Below are positions 27,252 to 35,494 of a stretch of DNA of 64,000 bases, piece after piece (the stretch's first letter is position 1; every line of letters begins with the position of its first letter). The stretch is taken from positions 52,771 through 116,770 of the forward strand of contig DWXV01000078.1 in NCBI GenBank assembly GCA_019119025.1, written 5' to 3'. The notes beneath the pieces were generated by a model that worked only from the letters and a program-made list of their open reading frames with translations, was not told the DNA's origin and ran no database searches. Both the position numbers and the translations under genes were made by a program. This DNA is from Candidatus Allofournierella excrementigallinarum. GTDB lineage: Bacteria > Bacillota > Clostridia > Oscillospirales > Ruminococcaceae.

Positions 27252-28427
27252 ATGAAACAAGGCAACCTTCTGATCGTTCACGGCGGCGCGCCCACCGCCG
27301 TGATCAACTCCTCGCTGTACGGCGCGGTGACCGAGGCCAAAAAGCACCCGGAAGTGGAAAAGGTGCTGGGCGCGGTGGGCGGCACCGGCGGCATGCTGAA
27401 GGAGAACTTCTGCGATCTGTCCGCCGTGCCGGAGGAGCGCTTGAAGCTGCTGCTGCAGACCCCCGCCTCCGCCATCGGCACCAGCCGCGACGCGCTGGAG
27501 CCTGAGCACTACGCCGCCATGGCCGAGATCTGCCGCAAGCACAACATCCGCTGGGTGCTGTTCAACGGCGGCAACGGCAGCATGGACGCCTGCGGCAAGC
27601 TGTTCAAAGCCTGCGTGGCCGCCGGCGTGGACGTGCGGGTGGTGGGCATCCCCAAAACGGTGGACAACGACATCGCCGTGACCGACCACGCCCCCGGCTT
27701 CGGCTCGGCGGCCCGGTTCATCGCGGGCGTCACCAGCGAGATCAGCCAGGACGTGCGCAGCCTGCCCATCCATGTGTCGGTCATCGAGGCCATGGGCCGC
27801 AACGCCGGCTGGGTCACCGCCGCCAGCGCCCTGGCCCGCACCGGCAGCGGCGACGGCCCCGACCTCATCTACCTGCCCGAGCGCCCCTTCAACGAAGAGG
27901 AATTCCTGGAGAAGGTGGGCGACCTTTACCGCAAAAAGGGCGGCGTGGTCGTGGTGGCCAGCGAGGGCCTCACCGGCCTGGACGGCAAGCCCATCGTGGA
28001 GCCCATCTTCCAGGTGGGCCGCGCCACCTACTATGGCGACGTGAGCGCCCATCTGGCCAACCTGGTCATCAAGAAGCTGGGCATCAAGGCCCGCAGCGAA
28101 AAGCCCGGCATCAGCAACCGCGCCTCCATCGCCTTCCAGTCCGAGACCGACCGGGACGAGGCGGTGCTGGTGGGCGGCGAGGCCGCCCGCGCCGCCCTGG
28201 CCGGCGAAAACGGCGTGATGGTGGGCCTGCGCCGGGCACCCGGCCCGGTGTACCGGGTGGAGACCTTCCTCATCCCGGTGGAGCAGGTGATGCTCTACGA
28301 GCGCAAAATGCCCGACGAATTCATCAGCGCCGACGGCTGCGACGTCACCGACGCCTTTGTGGAGTGGTGCCGCCCGCTGATCGGCAGCCCGCTGCGCCAG
28401 TTCATCACCTTCAAGCCCACGCTGTAA
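27252..28427 (+). CDS. Phosphofructokinase family protein, probably PPi-dependent
   Basis: A 391-residue PFK-family enzyme phosphorylating fructose 6-phosphate. It has GNLLIVHGGAPTAVINSSLYGAV, the donor-site FNGGNGSMDACGKL, the substrate-site GIPKTVDNDIAVTDHAPGFGSA, and VSVIEAMGRNAGWVTAASALA. The Lys in PKTVDND and the residues after GG (NGSMD) point to the pyrophosphate-dependent class rather than PfkA, though the donor is not certain from sequence. GGAAAG precedes the ATG. The HD-domain gene follows 25 bases later and is probably co-transcribed. Confidence 0.88.
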   Translation: MKQGNLLIVHGGAPTAVINSSLYGAVTEAKKHPEVEKVLGAVGGTGGMLKENFCDLSAVPEERLKLLLQTPASAIGTSRDALEPEHYAAMAEICRKHNIRWVLFNGGNGSMDACGKLFKACVAAGVDVRVVGIPKTVDNDIAVTDHAPGFGSAARFIAGVTSEISQDVRSLPIHVSVIEAMGRNAGWVTAASALARTGSGDGPDLIYLPERPFNEEEFLEKVGDLYRKKGGVVVVASEGLTGLDGKPIVEPIFQVGRATYYGDVSAHLANLVIKKLGIKARSEKPGISNRASIAFQSETDRDEAVLVGGEAARAALAGENGVMVGLRRAPGPVYRVETFLIPVEQVMLYERKMPDEFISADGCDVTDAFVEWCRPLIGSPLRQFITFKPTL

Positions 28428-28452
28428 AAACAAACAATGAACGGAGGGACCC

Positions 28453-29124
28453 ATGTCCAGCCTGCCCGTGACCTATGAAATGGTGCGCCACAGCGCCGAG
28501 ATCAACACCTACATCCAGCAGGCGGACGCCTCGCTCATCGCACTGGGCTTCACCGAGCACTCCTTTGCCCACGTGACCCGCTGCGCGGCGGTGGCCAGCC
28601 ATCTGCTGGAAGAGCTGGGGGCGGACGAGCGCACGGTGGAGCTGGCCCGCATCGCCGGCTACATGCACGACATCGGCAACCTGGTGAACCGGGTGGACCA
28701 CGCCCAGAGCGGCGCTGTGATGGCCTTCCGCATCCTGGACAAGATGGGCATGCCCCCCGCCGACACGGCGCTGGTGGTGACGGCCATCGGCAACCACGAC
28801 GAGGGCACCGCCTTCCCGGTGAACGGGGTGGCGGCGGCGCTCATCCTTGCGGACAAGACCGACGTGCGCCGCAGCCGGGTGCGGGGCCGCGACACCATCC
28901 GCTTCGACATCCACGACCGGGTGAACTGGGCGGTGGAGCGCTCGGACCTGGAGCTGGACAAGGAGCGCAAGACCCTGACCCTGCGCATCCAGCTGGACAC
29001 CGCCGTCTGCCCGGTGATGGATTATTTCGAGATCTTCTTGGAGCGGATGCTTTTGTGCCGCAAGGCGGCGGAATATTTCGGGCTTTCCTTCCGGCTGGAA
29101 GTGAACGGCCAGACGCTGCTGTGA
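28453..29124 (+). CDS. HD-domain phosphohydrolase
   Basis: A 223-residue HD-superfamily protein with a metal-binding set: H of EHSFAHVTRC, GYMHDIGN (His-Asp), and NHDEGTAF, followed by ILADKTDVRRSRV, a sequence common in the clostridial HD proteins of this size. The family hydrolyses phosphate esters, often of nucleotides, but the substrate is unknown. Its start ATG follows GGAGGGACCC. It lies between the PPi-type phosphofructokinase and a strong terminator. Confidence 0.85.
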   Translation: MSSLPVTYEMVRHSAEINTYIQQADASLIALGFTEHSFAHVTRCAAVASHLLEELGADERTVELARIAGYMHDIGNLVNRVDHAQSGAVMAFRILDKMGMPPADTALVVTAIGNHDEGTAFPVNGVAAALILADKTDVRRSRVRGRDTIRFDIHDRVNWAVERSDLELDKERKTLTLRIQLDTAVCPVMDYFEIFLERMLLCRKAAEYFGLSFRLEVNGQTLL

Positions 29125-29137
29125 ATTCATACACAAA

Positions 29138-29173
29138 CAAAGCCCCTTCCCGTTGCGGGAAGGGGCTTTTTGT
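29138..29173. terminator. Bidirectional terminator after the HD gene
   Basis: AAAGCCCCTTCCCG pairs with CGGGAAGGGGCTTT around TTG, with TTTTTG on the plus side and TTTGTTTG on the minus side. It also ends the metG-tatD run that converges from the right. Confidence 0.9.
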
Positions 29174-29181
29174 ATGAAAAC

Positions 29182-29412
29182 TTACTTTTCCTCGATGGTG
29201 TATTCGAAGCCGTACTCCGCCTGCAGGGCCTTCACCTGCTCCTCGGTGTCCTGGATGAAGGTGGGCTCGTAGACGCTGTTTCCGTTGTGGGCCTTCTTGT
29301 AGTCCTCCAAAATCTGGTTCAGCTTGTCCCAGGCTTCGTCGTTGCGGGCCTCGTCGCTGCCTTCGGGGAAGCTGATGACATACTCGTGGCGTTTGGGAAG
29401 ACGTGCTTTCAT
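29182..29412 (-). CDS. Small conserved-looking protein of unknown function
   Basis: A 76-residue acidic protein beginning MKARLPKRHEYVISFPEGSD and ending LQAEYGFEYTIEEK. It has no membrane segment and no recognisable motif; the C-terminal part is predicted helical with several Glu/Lys. It starts after AAGGAGAG at eight bases, and follows tatD by 31 bases on the same strand. The good ribosome site and the shared terminator make it a real gene. I cannot assign a family. Confidence 0.65.
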   Translation of the reverse strand: MKARLPKRHEYVISFPEGSDEARNDEAWDKLNQILEDYKKAHNGNSVYEPTFIQDTEEQVKALQAEYGFEYTIEEK

Positions 29413-29443
29413 GGGTGATTCTCTCCTTACAATTTGTTTTGGT

Positions 29444-30241
29444 TCAGCCCAGGCCAAAGAGGGCCCGGGCGTTCTGGCAGGCAGTTTCCAGCAGCTGCTC
29501 CGGCGTCTCCCCCCGCACGCCGGCCAAAAAGGCGGCGGTGTGGGCGATGAGGGAGGAGTCGCACCGGCGGCCCCGGCAGGGCTCGGGGGCCATGTAGGGG
29601 CAGTCGGTCTCCAGCAGCAGCTTGTCGGCGGGCACTGCGGCGGCGGCCTTCACCGCCCGCTTGGCCCCTTTGAAGGTGGCCGCGCCCCCAAAGCCGATGT
29701 ACAGCCCTTGCGCGGTGAGCCAGGCAGCGTCTTCCGCCGAGCCGGAAAAGCAGTGCAGCACCCCTTTGGGGCGGTATTTTTTGAGCAGGGCGTAGGTGTC
29801 GGCGTGGGCCTCGCGGTCGTGGACGATGACGGGCTTGCCCAGCTCCAGCGCCAGGCGTATCTGGGCCTCGAACAGTTCCAGCTGGGCGTCCTTCGGCACC
29901 GGCCAGTGGTAATCCAGGCCTATCTCCCCCACCGCCACCGCCTTTTTTTCGCTCAGCAGCGGGGCGATGGCGGCCAGTTCCGCCTTCCAGTCGCCGGAAA
30001 ACTGCGTGTTGGTGGAGGCATCCTCTTCAATGAGGCTCTCCGGGTGGATGCCCAGCGCCGCCCACACAAAGGGCCATGCGGCGGCCAGTTCCAGCGCGCC
30101 CTTGCTGGTGGCAAAATCGGTGGCGCACTCCACCACCCCCGCCACCCCGGCGGCGGGCAGGCTCTGCAAAAGGGCCGCGCGGTCGCCGTCGAACTGGCGG
30201 CTCTGGTAGTGGGCGTGGCTGTCGAAGATGGGGCCGGCCAT
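29444..30241 (-). CDS. tatD: TatD family metal-dependent hydrolase
   Basis: A 265-residue TIM-barrel hydrolase of the TatD family (deoxyribonuclease or D-aminoacyl-type activities in different members). It has the metal-binding IFDSHAHYQ, ALGIHPES, VGEIGLDYHWPV, KPVIVHDREAHADT, GVLHCFSGSAED, and LLLETDCPYMAPEPCRGRRCDS. It is a complete, normal-length member. Its ATG overlaps the metG stop by one base (TGATG), so it is coupled to metG; a metG-tatD pair is common in bacteria. Confidence 0.93.
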   Translation of the reverse strand: MAGPIFDSHAHYQSRQFDGDRAALLQSLPAAGVAGVVECATDFATSKGALELAAAWPFVWAALGIHPESLIEEDASTNTQFSGDWKAELAAIAPLLSEKKAVAVGEIGLDYHWPVPKDAQLELFEAQIRLALELGKPVIVHDREAHADTYALLKKYRPKGVLHCFSGSAEDAAWLTAQGLYIGFGGAATFKGAKRAVKAAAAVPADKLLLETDCPYMAPEPCRGRRCDSSLIAHTAAFLAGVRGETPEQLLETACQNARALFGLG

Positions 30242-32235
30242 CAGTGGATGGCGCTGCCGGGCAGCACGTCGTCGGGGAAGAAAACCACCGAAGCGCCGCC
30301 GTCCGGCATGTCGGCGGCCATCACCATGCCCTCGCTCACATACTTGCCCTTCATCATCGGGCGGGGGGCGAGGTTCGCCACGATGCCCACCTTGCGGCCG
30401 ACGAGGTCTTCCGGCTTGTACCACTTGGCGATGCCGGAGAGGATGGTGCGCTCACGCTCGCCGTCGAACAGGGTCATCTTCAGCAGCTTGCGGCTTTCGG
30501 GCAGGGTCTCGCAGGTGAGCACCTGGGCCACCCGCAGCTCCACCTTGCAGAAGCCGTCGAAGGAAATTTCCGGCTGGTGCTCGATGCCCTCGGCAGCGGC
30601 AGGGGCGGGCGCGGGGGCCTTGTCGGCTTTTTCGGCGGCCTGTTCGGCGGCTTTCAGCTTTGCCTCCTGGGCGGCGGCCAGCTCCGCCAGCTCCTTCGCC
30701 GCGTCGATGCGGGGGAAGAGGGCGTCGCCCTTGTGCACGGTGTAGTCCGCCTTGCCGCCAAAGCGCAGGTCCGCCCAGGCGCGGTCGGCATCGGAAAGGC
30801 CCAGCTGGGCGGCCATCTTGTCGGCGGTGTCCGGCAGGAAGGGCGCCAGCAGCACGGTGGCAAAGCGCAGCGCTTCGCACAGGTTATACAGCACCATGGC
30901 CAGCCGGCCGCGGTTCGCCTCGTCCTTGGCAAGGGCCCAGGGCGCGGTCTCGTCGATGTATTTGTTGGCCCGCTGGATGGCCCGGAACACCTCCTGCAGG
31001 GCCTGGGGGATGAGCAGGTCGTCCATGCAGGCGGCCACCTTGGCGGGCATCTCGCTCACCGTTTTGATAAGGTCGCCGTCGAACTCGCCGCTCTGGCGCT
31101 GGGCGGGCAGGGCGCCGCCGAAGTATTTTTCCGCCATGGCCACCGTGCGGCTGAGCAGGTTGCCCAGGTCGTTGGCAAGGTCCGAGTTGATGCGGGCGAT
31201 GAGGGCCTCGTTGGAGAACACGCCGTCGTTGCCGAAGGGGATCTCCCGCAGCAGGAAGTAGCGGATGGCGTCCACGCTGTAGCGCTCGCAGAGCACCGCC
31301 GGGTCCACCACGTTGCCCTTGGACTTGCTCATCTTGCCGCCGTCCAGCAAAAGCCACCCGTGGCCGAACACCCGCTCGGGCAGGGGCAGGTCCAGCGCCA
31401 TCAGCATGGCGGGCCAGAGGATGGTGTGGAAGCGCAAAATCTCCTTGCCCACCATGTGCAGGTCGGCGGGCCAGAAGGCGTCGTAGTCGCTGTACTGATC
31501 GTTGCCGTAGCCCAAAGCGGAGATGTAGTTGGAAAGCGCGTCTACCCACACATACATGGTGTGCCCCGGGTCGAAGGGGACGGGGATGCCCCAGGAGACC
31601 GAGGTGCGGGAGACGCAGGTGTCCTGCAGGCCCTGGTTGATGAAGGCGATCATCTCGTTCTTGCGGGTCTCGGGCTGGATGAAGGCGGGGTGGTCCTCGT
31701 AGTATTTCAGCAGCCGGGGGGCGTATTTGCCGGTTTTGAAGAAGTAAGCCTCCTCCTCGGCCTCATAGACCTCGCCGCCGCAGTCGGGGCACTTGCCGTC
31801 CTTCAGCTGGCTGTCGGTCCAGAAGCTCTCGCAGGGCTTGCAGTAATGGCCCTTGTAGACGCTCTTGTAGATGTCGCCCTGGTCATACAGCTTCTTGAAA
31901 ATTTTCTGGCAGCTGGCGATGTGGCAGTCGTCGGTGGTGCGGATGAACCGGTCGTAGCTGATGTTCATCAGCTTCCACAGGTCCTTCACGCCGCCCGCGC
32001 CTTCCACGATGTTGTCCACATACTGCTTGGGGGTCACGCCCGCAGCGGCGGCCTTGTCCTGAATTTTCTGGCCGTGCTCGTCGGTGCCGGTGAGGAACAT
32101 CACCTTTTTGCCCTGCATCCGCTTGAAGCGGGCCAGCGCGTCGCAGGCCACGGTGGTGTAGCTGTGGCCGATGTGCAGCTTGTCGCTGGGGTAGTAGATG
32201 GGGGTGGTGATGTAATAGGTGTCTTGCTGCTTCAT
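30241..32235 (-). CDS. metG: Methionine--tRNA ligase
   Basis: A 664-residue class I synthetase. It has HIGH as HIGH-like LHIGHSYTT, a zinc knuckle CKPCESFW...CPDCGGEV (two CxxC pairs), the KMSKS loop DGGKMSKSKGN, and a C-terminal tRNA-binding domain (about 560-664, from FCKVELRVAQVLTCETL) joined through an Ala/Pro/Lys linker. The dimer-forming C-terminal domain is the kind fused in many bacteria. AAGGAAGT lies upstream of the ATG. I looked for a T-box in the upstream sequence and saw none; the acetyltransferase gene is only 49 bases away. Confidence 0.97.
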   Translation of the reverse strand: MKQQDTYYITTPIYYPSDKLHIGHSYTTVACDALARFKRMQGKKVMFLTGTDEHGQKIQDKAAAAGVTPKQYVDNIVEGAGGVKDLWKLMNISYDRFIRTTDDCHIASCQKIFKKLYDQGDIYKSVYKGHYCKPCESFWTDSQLKDGKCPDCGGEVYEAEEEAYFFKTGKYAPRLLKYYEDHPAFIQPETRKNEMIAFINQGLQDTCVSRTSVSWGIPVPFDPGHTMYVWVDALSNYISALGYGNDQYSDYDAFWPADLHMVGKEILRFHTILWPAMLMALDLPLPERVFGHGWLLLDGGKMSKSKGNVVDPAVLCERYSVDAIRYFLLREIPFGNDGVFSNEALIARINSDLANDLGNLLSRTVAMAEKYFGGALPAQRQSGEFDGDLIKTVSEMPAKVAACMDDLLIPQALQEVFRAIQRANKYIDETAPWALAKDEANRGRLAMVLYNLCEALRFATVLLAPFLPDTADKMAAQLGLSDADRAWADLRFGGKADYTVHKGDALFPRIDAAKELAELAAAQEAKLKAAEQAAEKADKAPAPAPAAAEGIEHQPEISFDGFCKVELRVAQVLTCETLPESRKLLKMTLFDGERERTILSGIAKWYKPEDLVGRKVGIVANLAPRPMMKGKYVSEGMVMAADMPDGGASVVFFPDDVLPGSAIH

Positions 32236-32284
32236 GGGTCTTACTTCCTTTCATAACGCGGCCGCGAATGAAACGGCCGCGGGA

Positions 32285-32905
32285 TCACAAGAATTCGGGC
32301 GGGACGGGCCGGCCATGGTCGTAGGCCAGGCGGTCCTCCCCGCCGATGGGGCGCACCACCCGGCAGGGGCTGCCCACAGCGAGCACGCCCGCCGGGATGT
32401 CCTTTGTGACAAGGCTGCCCGCGCCGATGACGGCGTTCTCCCCGATGGTCACCCCCGGCAGGATGACGCTGCCCGCGCCCACCCACACGCCCGCGCCGAT
32501 GGTGACAGGCTTGTTGTATTGCAGCCCCTTGCGGCGCAGCGCCGGGTGCAGGGGATGGGCGGCCGCCGCGATGGTCACATTGGGGCCGATCATCACATCG
32601 TCGCCGATGTAGATGTGGGTGTCGTCGGTGAGGGTGAGGCCAAAGTTGGCGTAGACGTTTCTGCCCAGGTGGGTAAAGCAGCCCCAGTTGGCGTTAAAGG
32701 GTGCCTCGATGATGCAGCCCTCTCCCACCTCGGCAAAGATGCGGGGCAGCAGGGCGGCGCGGCCGTCCATGTCCCGGGGGTCCATCTGGTTGTACTGCCA
32801 GATGAGCGCCCGGTGCTCCATCTGCAGCCGGAACATCTCCGGCGAGTTGCAGACGTACAAATCGCCCGTGTGCAGCAGCTGCATGTTCTTTTCCAGCTCC
32901 GTCAC
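32285..32905 (-). CDS. Sugar O-acetyltransferase, LacA/Maa type
   Basis: A 206-residue left-handed beta-helix acetyltransferase. It has the N-terminal maltose/galactoside-acetyltransferase region (MQLLHTGDLYVCNSPEM and RALIWQYNQMDPRD) and hexapeptide repeats, with the catalytic His in IAAAAHPLHPALRR and the acetyl-CoA side IGAGVWVGAGSVILPGVTIGENAVIGAGSLV. The start is GTG with GGGGAGG nine bases upstream; a TTG 11 codons earlier overlaps the racemase stop and is less likely. It lies between the racemase and metG on the same strand. Confidence 0.9.
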   Translation of the reverse strand: MTELEKNMQLLHTGDLYVCNSPEMFRLQMEHRALIWQYNQMDPRDMDGRAALLPRIFAEVGEGCIIEAPFNANWGCFTHLGRNVYANFGLTLTDDTHIYIGDDVMIGPNVTIAAAAHPLHPALRRKGLQYNKPVTIGAGVWVGAGSVILPGVTIGENAVIGAGSLVTKDIPAGVLAVGSPCRVVRPIGGEDRLAYDHGRPVPPEFL

Positions 32906-32927
32906 AAAAGAACGCCTCCCCTCCGGT

Positions 32928-33659
32928 TCAGAAATCAAAACCCACAGGGGTCTTGCCGCAGGCCTCGATGGTGGCTTTGGCCAGCACCTCGGTGCTGTCG
33001 AGGAAGAAATCGTCCAGGCCGTAGTCCCGCTTGATGAGGCTCAGCTCGGTGCAGCCCAGCACTGCCCTCTGGCAGCCTTGCGCCTTGAGGCCGCCGGCGA
33101 TGCGGCCGAAGAGTTCCAGGTCCACCGGCTTGCCGCTCTTGATCTGGCCGTAGATGATGGTGTTCATCAGCGCGGCCTGGTCGGCCTCGCTGGGCACGGC
33201 GCAGCCGATCCCCTCCGCCGCGCACATGCGCTGGTAGGAACAGCTGGCCACCGTGCCGCTGGTGGCCAGGATGCCCAGCTTCCGGCAGCCGCCCGCCTTG
33301 GCGGCGCGCACGGTGAGCTGGATCATGTTCAGCACCGGCACCGGCAGGCTGCGCTGCAGCCGGTCATAGAAATAGTGGGCGGTGTTGCAGGGGATGGCCA
33401 GCACGGTGGCGCCGTAGCGCACCAGCATCTCGGCGTCCCGCTCCATCACCGAGAAGGGGTCGTCGTTGCTTTCGCCCAGGATGTAGGCGCTGCGGTCCGG
33501 GGTGGTGGCCCGGCTGCTGATGACGATATCCAGGTGGTCCTGGTCTTTTTCGGCCTTGGTGTGGGCGGTGATCATCTCATAGAAATAGACGGTGCTCATC
33601 GGCCCGATGCCGCCCAGCACCCCCAAAACGGGGTGGGGCGCGGCGGATGTCTGGTTCAT
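32928..33659 (-). CDS. Aspartate/glutamate racemase family protein
   Basis: A 243-residue PLP-independent racemase. The two catalytic cysteines are visible in AIPCNTAHYF and VLGCTELSLI, with the N-terminal GVLGGIGPMSTVYFYEMI of the Asp/Glu racemase family. Aspartate racemase or a broad amino-acid racemase is the likely activity. It starts at MNQTSAA with GAGAGGC upstream; the frame is open 18 codons further up. It heads the racemase-acetyltransferase-metG-tatD run. Confidence 0.9.
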   Translation of the reverse strand: MNQTSAAPHPVLGVLGGIGPMSTVYFYEMITAHTKAEKDQDHLDIVISSRATTPDRSAYILGESNDDPFSVMERDAEMLVRYGATVLAIPCNTAHYFYDRLQRSLPVPVLNMIQLTVRAAKAGGCRKLGILATSGTVASCSYQRMCAAEGIGCAVPSEADQAALMNTIIYGQIKSGKPVDLELFGRIAGGLKAQGCQRAVLGCTELSLIKRDYGLDDFFLDSTEVLAKATIEACGKTPVGFDF

Positions 33660-33770
33660 GGCGTTGCCTCTCTGATGCTTCTTCGCCCGGCGGGCGGGGG
33701 TGTTGCTTGACATGCGCGGCGCGCAAAAACAGCCGCCCGCGCCGCGTTCGGCGGGGCGTACACATCTTTA

Positions 33771-33798
33771 ATTATAAGGGCGGGGGTGTCAAAGTCAA
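33771..33798 (-). promoter_or_regulatory. Promoter of the racemase-metG run
   Basis: On the minus strand TTGACT, 16 bases and TATAAT, about 110 bases upstream of the racemase start. A second TTGACA lies only 10 bases from the -10 and cannot serve as its -35. Confidence 0.7.
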
Positions 33799-33942
33799 GC
33801 AAAACCCGGCAGGGCGGCAAAGCCCGCCCGTGCGCCACGATTTTTAACACGGCGGCCGCTTTTGTGCCGCGTTTGGTTGGTGGAAGCGGCTGGAAGGCCG
33901 TGATAGAATGTGTTAAAATCTTTTGCAAAGGCGGGAAAACAT

Positions 33943-35025
33943 ATGCGCCGGCACTATCTGGACAATCTTCGCTGGGCCACCGTTCTGCTGGTGGTGCTCT
34001 ATCACGTCATCTATATGTACAACGGCGTCATCACCGCCGGGGTGGCGGGGCCTTTTGCCCCGGTGCAGCCCCAGGATGCGGTGCAGTACCTGCTCTACCC
34101 CTGGTTCATGGTGCTGCTGTTTGTGGTGTCTGGCGCGAGCGCCCGTCTCGCGCTGGAGCGGCAGCCGCCAAAGGCCTTTGCCGCCCGCCGCACCGAAAAG
34201 CTGCTGGTGCCCTCCACCCTGGGGCTTCTGGTCTTTCAGTGGGTGCTGGGCGGCTTCAATATGGCGCTGGCCGAGGCCTTTGACATCCTGCCGCCCCTGC
34301 CCGCCCCGGTGCTCTGGCTCATCATGGCGGCGTCCGGCTGCGGCGTTTTGTGGTTTGCCCAGATGCTCTGGCTTTTTTCCATGGCGCTGGTTCTGCTGCG
34401 CCGGTTTGAACGGGGCCGCCTCTACCGCGTCTGCGGGCGGCTTGGCCCCCTCGCCCTGACGGCGCTGGGCCTGCCCCTCTGGGCCGCGGCGCAGGTGCTG
34501 AACGCCCCTTACATCGCGGTCTACCGCTTCGGCATCTACGCGTTCGCCTTCATGCTGGGCTATTTCGCCTTTGCCCACGAGGAAGTAGTGGAGCGTCTTG
34601 CCGCTCATCCCCTGCCCTTCTGCGCCGCGGCGCTGGCGCTGGGCACGGCCTACACCCTGCGCTGGTTCGGGCAGAATTACGCCGCGCCACCGGCGGTGAA
34701 CTGCCCGCTGGCCATCGCCTTTGCCTGGGCGGTGGTGCTGGCGGCCTTCGCTGCCATGAAGCGCTGGGGCGACAGAACGGGCCCTCTGGCCGCCTGGCTG
34801 GGGCAGCGCAGTTTCGGGCTGTATGTGCTTCACTACCTGCCCCTGGCCGCCGTTGCCTGGGCCATGGACCGGTTTTTGCACCTGCCCGCCGTGGTCTGCT
34901 ATCTGCTGGCGGCAGCGGCGGCCTTCGGCGGCGGGTATGGTTTGAACGCCCTCATCTCCAAAACGCCGGTGCTGCGCTGGTGCGTTTTGGGCAAGCGAAA
35001 GGAGAAACGCCATGTTTCGGGATAA
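33943..35025 (+). CDS. Acyltransferase 3 family membrane protein
   Basis: A 360-residue membrane protein with about ten helices. The N-terminus RRHYLDNLRWATVLLVVLYHVIYMYNG carries the conserved Arg and His of the acyltransferase-3 family (RH in LYHVIYMY), and helices follow through LGQRSFGLYVLHYLPLAAVAWA. The family acylates sugars of the cell envelope, such as exopolysaccharides or glucans, at the membrane. It starts at MRRHYLDN with AAAGGCGGG upstream. The last 14 bases overlap the XRE-AbrB gene, so the two are translated together. Confidence 0.85.
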   Translation: MRRHYLDNLRWATVLLVVLYHVIYMYNGVITAGVAGPFAPVQPQDAVQYLLYPWFMVLLFVVSGASARLALERQPPKAFAARRTEKLLVPSTLGLLVFQWVLGGFNMALAEAFDILPPLPAPVLWLIMAASGCGVLWFAQMLWLFSMALVLLRRFERGRLYRVCGRLGPLALTALGLPLWAAAQVLNAPYIAVYRFGIYAFAFMLGYFAFAHEEVVERLAAHPLPFCAAALALGTAYTLRWFGQNYAAPPAVNCPLAIAFAWAVVLAAFAAMKRWGDRTGPLAAWLGQRSFGLYVLHYLPLAAVAWAMDRFLHLPAVVCYLLAAAAAFGGGYGLNALISKTPVLRWCVLGKRKEKRHVSG

Positions 35026-35437
35026 TCTCTGCCAGCTGCGCAAACTGAATGGCCTCTCGCAGGAAGAACTGGCGGAAAAGGTGAACGTCTCCCGCCAGAC
35101 CCTCTCCAAGTGGGAGAGCGGCGAGTCCGCGCCGGATCTGGAGCGGGCCGCCGCCCTGGCGGAGGTGTTCGGGGTGACGCTGGACGATCTGGTGAATTAC
35201 GAGAGCACGGTGGAGGGCCTGAGCCCGCCGCCCCGGGGCAAGCACATTTTCGGGGTGGTCGCCGTGGGGGAGAAAGGGCAGATCGTCCTGCCCGCCGCGG
35301 CCCGCAAAATTTTCGACATCGACCCCGGCGACCGGCTGCTGGTGCTGGGGGATGAAACGCAGGGGCTGGCGCTGATGCGGGAGGACGTCATTTTTGAGCG
35401 GCTGGTGAAGCCTTTCCTGGACGAGGATGGGCACTGA
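35012..35437 (+). CDS. XRE helix-turn-helix regulator fused to an AbrB-like domain
   Basis: A 141-residue protein. Residues 5-60 form an XRE helix-turn-helix (QLRKLNGLSQEELAEKVNVSRQTLSKWESGESAPDLERAAALAEVF). Residues about 78-125 form a SpoVT/AbrB-type beta domain (GVVAVGEKGQIVLPAAARKIFDIDPGDRLLVLGDETQGLAL). This two-domain layout is known in clostridial regulators. AAAGGAG precedes the ATG. No terminator with a T run follows on the plus strand; the next hairpin belongs to the minus-strand RNA. It probably controls its own transcription and that of the acyltransferase. Confidence 0.85.
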   Translation: MFRDNLCQLRKLNGLSQEELAEKVNVSRQTLSKWESGESAPDLERAAALAEVFGVTLDDLVNYESTVEGLSPPPRGKHIFGVVAVGEKGQIVLPAAARKIFDIDPGDRLLVLGDETQGLALMREDVIFERLVKPFLDEDGH

Positions 35438-35461
35438 GCGTCGCGCGCTGCAAAAGGGCGC

Positions 35462-35494
35462 AAAAAAACCGGGGCGCCGGACACGGCGCCCCGG
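35462..35494 (-). terminator. Terminator of the large minus-strand RNA
   Basis: CCGGGGCGCCG pairs perfectly with CGGCGCCCCGG around a four-base loop. TTTTTTT follows on the minus strand; the plus-strand side is AAAACG, so it does not serve the XRE-AbrB gene. Confidence 0.9.

Noticed and set aside
32236..32284. T-box leader before metG (and before proS)
   Set aside because: The metG gap is only 49 bases and has no T-box sequence. The proS gap holds just the acpP terminator.
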